Positions 26,642-34,983 of a stretch of DNA of 64,000 bases are shown piece after piece (position 1 is the first letter of the stretch; every line of letters begins with the position of its first letter). The notes beneath the pieces are model-generated. The model worked only from the letters and a program-made list of their open reading frames with translations, ran no database searches and had not been told where the DNA came from. The position numbers and the translations under genes were made by a program. Location of the stretch: positions 6,945,501 to 7,009,500 of the forward strand of contig NZ_AP023262.1 in NCBI RefSeq assembly GCF_016756615.1. Direction: 5' to 3'. This DNA is from Mesorhizobium sp. L-8-3 (GTDB taxonomy: Bacteria > Pseudomonadota > Alphaproteobacteria > Rhizobiales > Rhizobiaceae).

Positions 26642-28252
26642 CTATTCGGCAGGCCGGAGGGCGGGCTCAGAACCTGGCATTGGTTGCTCTTCGCGCTCGT
26701 GGCCAAGAATGGTCATGGTCACGTTCCAGGCCATGAGCAGGGCGCCGGTGAGGTACATCGCACCGCCGATGGCGCGCATGACATAGTAGGGGTGCATGGC
26801 GGCGACGGTTTCGGCGAAGGAGTAGACCAGGAAGCCCTGCTCGTTGTATTCGCGCCACATCAGGCCCTGCATGACGCCGGACACCCACATCACCGCGGCG
26901 TAGACGACGATTCCGAGCGTCGCCAGCCAGAAGTGCCAGGTGACGAGCCGCAGCGAATAGAGACGTTCACGATTCCACAGTTTCGGCACCATGTAGTAGA
27001 TTGCGCCGAACGAGATCATGCCAACCCAGCCGAGCGCGCCGGAATGGACATGGCCGATGGTCCAGTCCGTGTAGTGCGACAGCGAATTGACCGTCTTGAT
27101 CGACATAATCGGACCTTCGAAGGTCGACATGCCGTAGAAGGCGACTGCCATCACCATCATGCGGATGATCGGATCAGTGCGCAGCTTGTCCCAGGCGCCA
27201 GACAGCGTCATCAGGCCATTGATCATACCGCCCCATGACGGCATCCACAGCATGATCGAGAACGCCATGCCGAGCGTCTGCGCCCAGTCGGGTAAGGCGG
27301 TGTAATGCAGGTGGTGCGGGCCGGCCCAGATGTAGAGAAAGATGATCGCCCAGAAGTGGACGATCGACAGCCGGTAGGAATAGACCGGCCGGTTCGCCTG
27401 CTTGGGCACGAAATAATACATCATGCCGAGGAACCCGGCGGTGAGGAAGAAACCGACGGCGTTGTGGCCATACCACCATTGCGTCAAGGCGTCCTGGACG
27501 CCGGAGAAGGCGGAGTAGCTCTTCGAGCCGAGGAAGGAGGCCGGCATCGACAGGTTGTTGATCACATGCAGCATCGCGATGGTCACGATGAAGGACAGGT
27601 AGAACCAGTTGGCGACGTAGATATGCGGCTCCTTGCGCTTCAGGATCGTGCCGAGGAACAGGATGAGATAGGCGACCCAGACGATGGTAAGCCAGATGTC
27701 CACATACCATTCGGGTTCGGCGTATTCGCGGGCTTCGGTGATGCCGAGCAGGTAGCCGGTCGCGGCCATGACGATGAACAGCTGGTAACCCCAGAACACA
27801 AACCAGGCCAGTTTGCCGCCAAACAGCCGGGCGCGGCACGTGCGCTGCACGACATAGAGAGACGTGCAAAGCAAAGCGTTGCCGCCGAAAGCAAAGACGA
27901 CGCCGGATGTGTGCAGCGGCCGCAGCCGGCCGAAATTGAACCAGGGTTGGATGTTGAGGTGAGGGTATGCCAGCTGCAGGGCAATGATCACACCGACGAG
28001 CATGCCGACGACGCCCCAGAATACCGTTGCAATGGCTCCGTAGCGGATTGGGCCATCCATGTAGGCGGAGGTGTCGACCGGAGCCGCCGGCTTGAAATCT
28101 GTGTTGCGCAGCAGGATCGCGGTAAAGCCAGCCACGGCGACGAACAAAACCCCCATATGCTGGCGAAAAGGTCCTTCTACGCCGAAGCCGGCAGCCACCA
28201 GGGCCGCAAAAGCAAACAGGCTTAGAACGACGATCTCCGTGCCGAATTTCAT
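26642..28252 (-). CDS. fixN: cbb3-type cytochrome c oxidase catalytic subunit CcoN
   Basis: This 536-residue, roughly 12-helix subunit reduces O2 at a haem b3/CuB centre with very high affinity, supporting respiration in nodules. Haem and copper ligands are in HTSGVVFAFGGNAL, YGHNAVGFFLTAG and HHLHYTALPDW, with the low-spin ligand in IGHVHSGALGW. The start at 28252 is preferred over 28291 because GGGGAC lies about 9 bp upstream. Transcription probably depends on the palindrome at 28332-28345. Confidence 0.97.
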   Translation of the reverse strand: MKFGTEIVVLSLFAFAALVAAGFGVEGPFRQHMGVLFVAVAGFTAILLRNTDFKPAAPVDTSAYMDGPIRYGAIATVFWGVVGMLVGVIIALQLAYPHLNIQPWFNFGRLRPLHTSGVVFAFGGNALLCTSLYVVQRTCRARLFGGKLAWFVFWGYQLFIVMAATGYLLGITEAREYAEPEWYVDIWLTIVWVAYLILFLGTILKRKEPHIYVANWFYLSFIVTIAMLHVINNLSMPASFLGSKSYSAFSGVQDALTQWWYGHNAVGFFLTAGFLGMMYYFVPKQANRPVYSYRLSIVHFWAIIFLYIWAGPHHLHYTALPDWAQTLGMAFSIMLWMPSWGGMINGLMTLSGAWDKLRTDPIIRMMVMAVAFYGMSTFEGPIMSIKTVNSLSHYTDWTIGHVHSGALGWVGMISFGAIYYMVPKLWNRERLYSLRLVTWHFWLATLGIVVYAAVMWVSGVMQGLMWREYNEQGFLVYSFAETVAAMHPYYVMRAIGGAMYLTGALLMAWNVTMTILGHEREEQPMPGSEPALRPAE

Positions 28253-28331
28253 GACATGTCCCCGACCAGGATTCCAATGCGCGGACGCCAAATCCGCGGT
28301 GCATTAATTCCGTAGTTGCCGCCTGCTCGCC

Positions 28332-28345
28332 CTGATCCATGTCAG
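28332..28345. promoter_or_regulatory. FNR/FixK-type box between fixN and hemerythrin gene
   Basis: CTGATCCATGTCAG is a palindrome with half-sites CTGA/TCAG separated by 6 bp, close to the FNR/FixK consensus TTGAT-N4-ATCAA but with C/G at the outer position. It sits 80 bp upstream of fixN and 58 bp upstream of the divergent hemerythrin-like gene. A matching site occurs upstream of fnrN/hemN. Confidence 0.55.
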
Positions 28346-28402
28346 AGCCGCACGATTTTGCTTCGGGCAGCATCGAGTTCGGTGCAATCAGAAGGTGGCG
28401 AT

Positions 28403-28921
28403 TTGAACAAGGAAACGCAGCACGGGCCAACCCGCTCATGGACAAGTGCGGCTTTCTCGCGCCAGGCCGGCACAGAGGCGATTCCGGGCGAGGTCATGAA
28501 GCTTGCCCATCGGGAAAAGCTGGAGCTCTGCTTCTCGCTGGAAAGCATTGCCGATGCACTGCCGAACGTCGACCGCCTCAAATGTCTTGGAACGGCCAAG
28601 AAGATCGTTCCGCTGCTCCGTGACATTCATGGGTTTGAGGAGAGGGTGATTTTCCCTGCGTATGAGGCGCACTTGACCCCGGCCGAGGCCAAACTTGCCT
28701 CTACCAGCCGGTTGCGCATCGAGCACCTTGAGGATCAATGCTTCGCTGGCGAGGTGGCCGAAACGCTCCTAGCGATCGGTCATGGTGATCCGATAGAGAG
28801 CGCGGAAGCTGTCGGATTCATGCTACGCGGCTTCTTCGAAGGCTTGCGGCGACACATCGCTTTCGAACGCGAGCATGTCCTGCCGCGGATCGTAATAAGC
28901 GACGAAGGCCCCGACGCTTAG
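28403..28921 (+). CDS. Hemerythrin-like domain protein
   Basis: This 172-residue helical protein has histidine/acid positions spread as in hemerythrin-like four-helix bundles: RDIHGFEERVIFPAY, LRIEHLEDQ and RRHIAFEREHVLPRI. It could bind a di-iron centre and O2 or NO. The TTG at 28403 is chosen because AAGGTGG precedes it; an ATG at 28496 (MKLAHREKLEL) is an alternative. It is divergent from fixN and shares its FNR-type box, so low-oxygen induction is likely. Confidence 0.8.
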   Translation: MNKETQHGPTRSWTSAAFSRQAGTEAIPGEVMKLAHREKLELCFSLESIADALPNVDRLKCLGTAKKIVPLLRDIHGFEERVIFPAYEAHLTPAEAKLASTSRLRIEHLEDQCFAGEVAETLLAIGHGDPIESAEAVGFMLRGFFEGLRRHIAFEREHVLPRIVISDEGPDA

Positions 28922-28924
28922 GTC

Positions 28925-29680
28925 TCATTCAAAGGCCGGTTGCCGCGCGCCTCGGCCGCCGCAGCGCTGCTCCAGCCGGCTCATGCTGTCGACCGTTACA
29001 TGGCGTTTGCTCTCGATCCGGATCACGCCGTCAGCCCGCAATCGCGTAAGCTGGCGGCTCACGGTCTCGTTCGTCAGTCCAAGGAAATCAGAGATGTCGG
29101 CACGTGTCAGCGGCAGATCGAAGCATGCCGACCCAGCCGCCGGGTCGATACTGGAATCCATATTCCGGGCGATCATGAGGAGAAAGCTCGCCACCTTCTC
29201 CGGTGCGGTCTTGCGCCCGAGAGTCACCATCCATTCAAGTGCCTCGTCGAGTTCGTCCAGCGTCTGCTTGAGCAGGCGATGCTCGAGTCCCGGTGATTCC
29301 TTCATTATCCGTTCAACGGCCACCTTCGGAAACGAGCACAGCGAGACGGAGGTTGCCGCTTCCACATTGATCGTGCTTTTCACCTTGAAGGGCCGTCCCA
29401 GAAAATCCGGTGCGAACCGAAGACCGACAATCTGCTGGCGGCCGTCCGAAAGGCACTTCGTCAGCTTCACAACGCCTGAAAGCAAGTTTGAATAGCTGTC
29501 GACGGCCTCGGCGTCGGCGATCAGTTCGACCCCCGGCTCGAGCTTGTGCCGCGACGAAGTTTTGGCGAGCCCAACCAAATGGTTTGGATCGAGCGCAGCG
29601 CAGACGCCGCGAAGTCGTGCTGCGCAAGACAGGCAAAGAACGGGAATGCCGGAACTGTGAATGTCTTGCCGTACTGTCAT
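28925..29680 (-). CDS. fnrN: FnrN-type oxygen-sensing Crp/Fnr regulator
   Basis: This 251-residue regulator has N-terminal cysteines at 16, 19 and 27 (CLSCAARLRGVC) and a further one near 115, the pattern of FNR proteins holding an oxygen-labile [4Fe-4S] cluster. The C-terminal HTH reads LTRADISDFLGLTNETVSRQLTRLR, with the E--SR recognition residues of FNR. It should activate fixNOQP and hemN at low oxygen. The gene is divergent from hemN with a shared FNR-type box, consistent with autoregulation. FixK lacks the N-terminal cysteines, so FnrN is preferred. Confidence 0.92.
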   Translation of the reverse strand: MTVRQDIHSSGIPVLCLSCAARLRGVCAALDPNHLVGLAKTSSRHKLEPGVELIADAEAVDSYSNLLSGVVKLTKCLSDGRQQIVGLRFAPDFLGRPFKVKSTINVEAATSVSLCSFPKVAVERIMKESPGLEHRLLKQTLDELDEALEWMVTLGRKTAPEKVASFLLMIARNMDSSIDPAAGSACFDLPLTRADISDFLGLTNETVSRQLTRLRADGVIRIESKRHVTVDSMSRLEQRCGGRGARQPAFE

Positions 29681-29765
29681 TACGCTCGCGCTACCGATCC
29701 CAAGTTTCGACAGGATAGCAAGCGATGGCAGAGAAATCCTTGCGGCAGTTTGTCCGTGCTGGAGG

Positions 29766-29779
29766 CTGACCGAAATCAG
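29766..29779. promoter_or_regulatory. FNR-type box between fnrN and hemN
   Basis: CTGACCGAAATCAG is a near-perfect palindrome with the same CTGA-N6-TCAG form as the site upstream of fixN. It lies 86 bp upstream of fnrN and 59 bp upstream of hemN. Its repetition at the two oxygen-regulated promoter regions supports it as the binding site of the local FnrN. Confidence 0.6.
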
Positions 29780-29837
29780 GGCATTGGCTCTTCGACGCGT
29801 CCAGACTTCCGGCGAGGCAAAAACGGCGGACCACCAA

Positions 29838-31187
29838 ATGAGACCGGAATTAGCTGCCAGGCTTGGCGAGAACGTCCCGCGTTATACCAGTTACCCGACC
29901 GCGCCGCATTTCCATCCTGGCGTCGACGCTGATGTCTATCGAAGCTGGTTGAAGGCGCTCGAAAGCGGTGACGAGGTCTCGCTCTACCTGCACATCCCTT
30001 ATTGCGACCGGCTGTGCTGGTTCTGTGCGTGCCATACAAAGCAGACCCGCCGCTACGAGCCGGTGGCTTCGTATCTCCGCTCGCTTCACGCGGAGATCGC
30101 GACTGTCGCCGGTCTTGTCGGCGGCAAGGCCCATGTCCGCGCCGTGCATTTCGGCGGCGGCTCGCCGACCATGCTGAAGCCCGAGGATATGATAGCCTTG
30201 GGAACTGTCCTGCGGGATAGCTTCGATTTTCTTGCCGATGCGAAGATCAGCGTCGAAATCGAACCCAACGACATGGACGAAGCCCGCCTTGATACACTTG
30301 CCGAGATCGGCATGGCGCGGGCGAGCCTCGGCGTTCAGGATTTCGATCCGAAGGTGCAGAAGGCGATCAATCGCGAGCAGAGCTTTTTGCAGACCAAGGC
30401 GGTTGTAGACGGCATTCGCTCTCGCGGCGTAGGGTCCGTGAACCTCGATTTGCTTTACGGCCTGCCGCATCAGACCAGGGAGAGCGTCTGTTCCACCGTG
30501 GCGCAGGCGCTGACTCTGGAGCCGGACCGGATGGCGCTGTTCGGCTACGCGCATGTGCCCTGGTTCAAGAAGCATCAGACTATGATCGACGAGGCATGGT
30601 TGCCGGGTCCGGCCGAACGGTTCGCTCAGTGGCAAATTGCCGCCCGTCTGATCATGGGCGCCGGATACGAGGCGATTGGAATAGACCATTTCGCCAGGCC
30701 GGATGATGCGCTTGCAGTCTCGGCTCGCGCGGGAACAATCCGCCGCAATTTCCAGGGCTACACCGAGGATCGCTGCGAAACACTGATCGGGCTCGGGCCG
30801 TCATCGATCAGCCGGTTTCGACAGGGCTATTCGCAGAACATGCCGTCGACAGCCGAATATGGACGCATGGTCGAGGGGGGACATCTGGCCACGGTCCGCG
30901 GCATCGCGTTTTCCGAAGATGACCGTGTTCGCGGCTGGATCATCGAGCGCTTGATGTGCGATTTCGGCTTTTCAGCAGCCGATCTGGTGGAACGCTTCGG
31001 GGAAGCCGGACAAAAGCTTCTTTTCCAAGCAAGCTCCATCGCCATTGGCGACCCTGCTCGACCGCTTGAACTCCAAGGTGACAGTTACGTCGTATCGGCG
31101 GAAAGTCGTCCCTTTGTAAGGAGCATTGCAGCGAAGTTCGACAAATATTTCGAAAGTGGAACGGCCAGGCACTCAGTGGCAGTCTGA
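29838..31187 (+). CDS. hemN: Oxygen-independent coproporphyrinogen III oxidase
   Basis: HemN is a radical SAM enzyme converting coproporphyrinogen III to protoporphyrinogen IX without O2, for haem synthesis in nodules. The 449-residue protein has the iron-sulfur motif C-x3-C-x2-C (YCDRLCWFC; Cys56, 60, 63), followed by ACHTK, and the glycine-rich HFGGGSPTM. The start at 29838 (MRPELAARLGENVPRYTSYP) is the family start although the frame is open from 29661. The FNR-type box upstream links it to fnrN. A paralogue lies at 45657-46982. Confidence 0.96.
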   Translation: MRPELAARLGENVPRYTSYPTAPHFHPGVDADVYRSWLKALESGDEVSLYLHIPYCDRLCWFCACHTKQTRRYEPVASYLRSLHAEIATVAGLVGGKAHVRAVHFGGGSPTMLKPEDMIALGTVLRDSFDFLADAKISVEIEPNDMDEARLDTLAEIGMARASLGVQDFDPKVQKAINREQSFLQTKAVVDGIRSRGVGSVNLDLLYGLPHQTRESVCSTVAQALTLEPDRMALFGYAHVPWFKKHQTMIDEAWLPGPAERFAQWQIAARLIMGAGYEAIGIDHFARPDDALAVSARAGTIRRNFQGYTEDRCETLIGLGPSSISRFRQGYSQNMPSTAEYGRMVEGGHLATVRGIAFSEDDRVRGWIIERLMCDFGFSAADLVERFGEAGQKLLFQASSIAIGDPARPLELQGDSYVVSAESRPFVRSIAAKFDKYFESGTARHSVAV

Positions 31188-31724
31188 GTGCCACAGACGA
31201 ACGTCACCGTCTTCAGTCGATCGCGAACCTCCTCAAAATCGCCGAAACCAGCAGCTAACAATTCGATAGTGCATATGACGCCACTTTACGATGCTGTGAC
31301 GACGCGGGTATTTCCCAAAGGGGGTCGCATGGCAGAGGGCTGGGACCCGCCGGAACCCTGCAGGCAGGGCTCCACTTCGTATCCGCCCAAGCAGGTTGGA
31401 TTGTTCGGCCCAGTCTTTCACTGAATGTCAGCGACGCACCCCATTGCGGCTTCCGCTACTCAGCGCTGCGGCTCTTGAATGCCCCTTTGAGATGAGCTCA
31501 TTCTGAGTAACAACCGCACGGCGTTCCCACGGGTCTGAAACCATGCATCAGTGCGGCTAGCACGCCCTGCGCCTGTTCGCGGTTTCCGGGCCGCCCAGGC
31601 ACTTACTTGACCTCCAGCTGCTCGAAGTTCGCGCATAGGCCTTACATGACGGATCGGTAGGCCGCGACCGCCGGGAAATTAGGCACCCGGGCGGCTGCGC
31701 CAATTGACCAACTTTATGCTTCGA
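31188..31724. other. Non-coding stretch between hemN and the trb operon
   Basis: I see no supported gene on either strand over about 540 bp. Two stop-rich short frames look like chance. It separates the oxygen-respiration block from the end of the conjugation operon and is a plausible junction. Confidence 0.45.
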
Positions 31725-31994
31725 TTACTCGGAATCTGAACCTGACACGCGTCGCGATTTCTCTGACATGCCGGCGGGCAAGCTTTCCTTTCTGGCCTTG
31801 GCAAACGCTCTGTCACCTTCCAGAAACCCTGCCAGCATGAAAGGTATGAGTTCCGGTACCGTTTCAGACTCGCCATAGGTCTGGCGGTAAAGCGCCGCAT
31901 AGTCCTTGAGTGCTTGGTTCAGGTCCGCGCTAACGGTGATGGTCATCTTCGAAGGTGTCCGGTCCGGAAGCTTTCCAAGTTTCAGATCTGCCAT
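31725..31994 (-). CDS. DUF2274 family protein at the end of the trb operon
   Basis: This 89-residue protein (MADLKLGKLPDRTPSKMTI start, ADLNQALKDYAALYRQTYGE core) fits DUF2274, a family nearly always found directly after trbI in alphaproteobacterial conjugation operons. No enzymatic motif is visible. It follows trbI by 12 bp. Its role in transfer is not established. Confidence 0.85.
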   Translation of the reverse strand: MADLKLGKLPDRTPSKMTITVSADLNQALKDYAALYRQTYGESETVPELIPFMLAGFLEGDRAFAKARKESLPAGMSEKSRRVSGSDSE

Positions 31995-32006
31995 GATTAC
32001 TCCTGT

Positions 32007-33221
32007 TCAAGTCGGGTATGGGCGCAGCACAAGATCCTTGTGTACAATCACGCGTAGGGGCCAACCGGGGCGGACGATAATGGTGGGTTGAATATTCAGG
32101 TTCTTTTCGGTGATGCGCTGGCCGGCTTGACTGATGTTTTGCTGAGTGGATTCCCGGATCGCCTTAACTAGGTCGCTTTCGTTTTCCCCAAAGCTCAACT
32201 CGGTACCAACGCCCAGTAGCGTCGCTAGAGCAACTCCCTTGATCAGCTGCCAGGTGTGAAAATCGACCTTGTCTTCAAGCCCAGCATAGCCGGCAGTATC
32301 CGTCGCTGGCAGATTGTCGATTTCGATCGAGGAACCGTCGGGCAGGATTATTCGCTGCCAGACCAGCAATGCGCGCCTCTGCCCAAAAGCCACGACGCTG
32401 TCATAAGTGCCGATGAGGCGTGAGCCTTGCGGAATGAGCACAATGCTGCCGGTGACTGTGTCGTGCACATTCTCGGTGACCTGCGCGACGACAAGGCCAG
32501 GCAAGTCGGAATTTATGCCGGTGACGAGACTGGCCGCGATCACGCTGCCGGCCATCAGTTGGTAGGGCGAGGCCGGCGTCTGCAGCGCATGCGGATTGTA
32601 GATCCCGCTTGTGTTTCGCTGACTGACAAAATCGAGCTTGCGCTGTTGGTTGTTCTGGTCACCCTCGGCTGGGGCAACGGAAGCTGACGTGCGCGTCGCT
32701 CCGGATTGCGGAAGCGCCTCAGACGGCTGCTGCGCACTCGGCCCGCCGCCGGCCACATCTCTCTGTCTGGGTCGATTGTCGATCCGGAACAAGACTTGCG
32801 ACTCGCGCGCCTCAATTGCTTGCTGGGCAAGGCGCTGCTCCTCGGCGGAGATATCCTGCCCTGGCGCGATGCCGAGCTGACGTTGGCGTTCAAGGATGGG
32901 GCGACCGAGGTCGCCGGGCAGTGGCGGTCCGAGCACAGGGGCCTTCGGCATGATCCCGGAATAGTCCTTGGGAAGCGCTTCTAGTCCCTCGGCGGGTGGC
33001 TTGCGCTCGGTGTTATAGCGGTCCTCTGCCTGGTGCTTGATACGCCATGCCGGTCCTTGAAGCGCCATCATCGTGACGCCCAGAATGGCACCGGATCCGA
33101 CTGCAGCGATGGCGATGATCACACCGCGCCTGAATCGGACAGCGCGGCGGGGCGAGGCTCGCAATTGCAGCTGCTCGGGATCGAGTTTCGGCGGCGCATC
33201 GGATCGGGAAGTATCGGTCAT
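32007..33221 (-). CDS. trbI: Conjugal transfer protein TrbI (VirB10-like)
   Basis: TrbI spans inner and outer membranes in the type IV secretion channel, as VirB10 does. This 404-residue protein has an N-terminal cytoplasmic tail, one helix (GVIIAIAAVGSGAILGVTMM), a proline/glutamine-rich periplasmic stretch, and the C-terminal TrbI domain with LIPQGSRLIGTYDS and LPATDTAGYAGLEDKVD. The ATG at 33221 has GAGGGGAG upstream and is preferred to a GTG at 33236. Confidence 0.95.
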   Translation of the reverse strand: MTDTSRSDAPPKLDPEQLQLRASPRRAVRFRRGVIIAIAAVGSGAILGVTMMALQGPAWRIKHQAEDRYNTERKPPAEGLEALPKDYSGIMPKAPVLGPPLPGDLGRPILERQRQLGIAPGQDISAEEQRLAQQAIEARESQVLFRIDNRPRQRDVAGGGPSAQQPSEALPQSGATRTSASVAPAEGDQNNQQRKLDFVSQRNTSGIYNPHALQTPASPYQLMAGSVIAASLVTGINSDLPGLVVAQVTENVHDTVTGSIVLIPQGSRLIGTYDSVVAFGQRRALLVWQRIILPDGSSIEIDNLPATDTAGYAGLEDKVDFHTWQLIKGVALATLLGVGTELSFGENESDLVKAIRESTQQNISQAGQRITEKNLNIQPTIIVRPGWPLRVIVHKDLVLRPYPT

Positions 33222-33232
33222 GAGCGCTCCCC

Positions 33233-34261
33233 TCACCTGCTGGGCCGCGCAAAGAGCGGAATCCGCCGCGGCGGTTGCCGGCCGTCAGTCCTGGTGATGC
33301 GCACCACCTGCTGCTGCTTGCTGCCTAGACGCAGTTCTGCAGCGCCAAAGAGGCGATCGACGATGTAGTAGTTGCCGCGCATGCGATAATTGACGAGCTG
33401 GCTGTCCCCATCGGCACCGACGATGAAGAGAGGAGGCGCTTCACCCTGATCAATGCGACGGGGGAATTCGATATAGACCTTGCTGCCATCGTCGAAAGCG
33501 CGCGTCGGCCTCCAGGGTGGTGTGTCGCCGGTGATTGAATACCGAAAGCGGATATTCTCGAGCGCCACATTCGACGCCACCGGCGTGGCAGCCTCGGCTT
33601 GGGCGTTGCGCTGGCGTAGCGCGATGATCTGGTCCTCGCTATAGGTCCAGGAGATCGCCGCCATTGAGGTCTTCTCGGTGCTTTGAAGCTGCAAATGGTA
33701 GGTGCGTCGTTCCGTGGTGATCACCAGATTTGTGTTAAGTCCCGGCGCGAAGGGTTTTACCAGCACATGGGTGCGCTGATTGTCACCGGTGCCGCTGACG
33801 GTATCGCCGATCACCCAACGCACCGTGTCGCCGGCCGACACGGCTGTTAGCTTCTCGCCCGGCTGGAGTGCGATATCGGTAACGCGCTCCGGCGCGGCAT
33901 AGAGCTGATAGAGTGCGCCATCGGCGAATGGATAGACCTGAACCGCATTCACGTACCCATACCTGGTGGGTTGCTGCGTCGCTGCTTTATTGGCATCGGA
34001 GACCCGTTCTTCAGGAGAGCGCTTGTCATCGGCCACCCTGCCCGGATCGGGCTGTAGCTGACCTGGCAACGGCAGCGGCTTTGGCACTTCGACTATCTTG
34101 ACCGGCTTCTCCGGCGGCTTCTCGATTGCGGCTGGTTTGAAATCGGCAGCATCATAGGAAATCTCAGGCGGCGGTACCGGCTTCGACGCGCAGGCGGAGA
34201 GGACTGCTGTAGAGGCCGACAGGATCAGCACGGCACGGACCGACGACATTCTATTCTTCAT
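33233..34261 (-). CDS. trbG: Conjugal transfer protein TrbG (VirB9-like lipoprotein)
   Basis: This 342-residue protein has a lipoprotein-type signal with lipobox LSACAS near residue 20, a proline-rich linker, and the VirB9/TrbG domain (YHLQLQSTEKTSMAAISWTY, RMRGNYYIVDRLFGAAELRLG). It is part of the outer-membrane core complex. It overlaps the trbF stop by 4 bp, so translation is coupled. Confidence 0.95.
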   Translation of the reverse strand: MKNRMSSVRAVLILSASTAVLSACASKPVPPPEISYDAADFKPAAIEKPPEKPVKIVEVPKPLPLPGQLQPDPGRVADDKRSPEERVSDANKAATQQPTRYGYVNAVQVYPFADGALYQLYAAPERVTDIALQPGEKLTAVSAGDTVRWVIGDTVSGTGDNQRTHVLVKPFAPGLNTNLVITTERRTYHLQLQSTEKTSMAAISWTYSEDQIIALRQRNAQAEAATPVASNVALENIRFRYSITGDTPPWRPTRAFDDGSKVYIEFPRRIDQGEAPPLFIVGADGDSQLVNYRMRGNYYIVDRLFGAAELRLGSKQQQVVRITRTDGRQPPRRIPLFARPSR

Positions 34262-34983
34262 TGGTGGACTCCTTTTGGGGAAACGGACGTCGGCGCAGCA
34301 CTGTCGAGCTCGCGCGACCAGTCGATCGCATTGATGAAGACGCCGAGCGGGTTGTTGCGCAGTTGGTCAGTATTACTTGGCGGGCGGATCACGATGGTGA
34401 GGATCGCGGTCCAGCGCGTCGTGCTGGCAAGGCTGCCGCGCTCAAAAACCTGCTCGGCCCATTTGACCTGGAACGAGCTGTCGGAAGCCCTGACCACGCT
34501 GGTCACTTGCACCGACACGCTGCGTGTGCCGATCTGGCCGAAAGGATCGTTCGCCTTGGCGTACTCGTTGAGAAAGAGCGCCGCGCGGTCGGTGGCGAAG
34601 TCATAGGCCGAAAGCCAGTTCTGCCGCACCAGCACCGGATCGGTGGAAACGGAACGGACATTCTGAATGAAGCGGCCGAGATGCCACGCGATCTGGGCAT
34701 CGGAGGGCTCGTAGCCCCGGATTGCCGGCGCAACGGCGCGTGCCTCGCCGAAGCCGTCGACCTCGACGACGTAAGGCACGACGCGGCTCTGCATCGACTG
34801 CCACACGAGTCCGCCGGAAAGTCCGGCCGCCAAGGTCAGACAGCCAAGAGCCATGAACCGCCAGTTGCGGGCCTGCACTCGAGATGAGCCTATGCGCTCG
34901 TCCCAGAGCTGCGCGGCCTTCTGATACGGCGTGACCGGCTCGGGCGTCTTGCCGTAACGTTGAATGGGTCGCTTGAATAGCAT
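34258..34983 (-). CDS. trbF: Conjugal transfer protein TrbF (VirB8-like)
   Basis: TrbF is the VirB8-like inner-membrane scaffold. The 241-residue protein has a short cytoplasmic tail (RYGKTPEPVTPYQKAAQLWDE), one helix (FMALGCLTLAAGLSGGLVW) and a periplasmic domain with SAYDFATDRAALFLNEYA. It directly abuts trbL (trbL ends at 34984) and overlaps trbG by 4 bp. Confidence 0.95.
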   Translation of the reverse strand: MLFKRPIQRYGKTPEPVTPYQKAAQLWDERIGSSRVQARNWRFMALGCLTLAAGLSGGLVWQSMQSRVVPYVVEVDGFGEARAVAPAIRGYEPSDAQIAWHLGRFIQNVRSVSTDPVLVRQNWLSAYDFATDRAALFLNEYAKANDPFGQIGTRSVSVQVTSVVRASDSSFQVKWAEQVFERGSLASTTRWTAILTIVIRPPSNTDQLRNNPLGVFINAIDWSRELDSAAPTSVSPKGVHQ

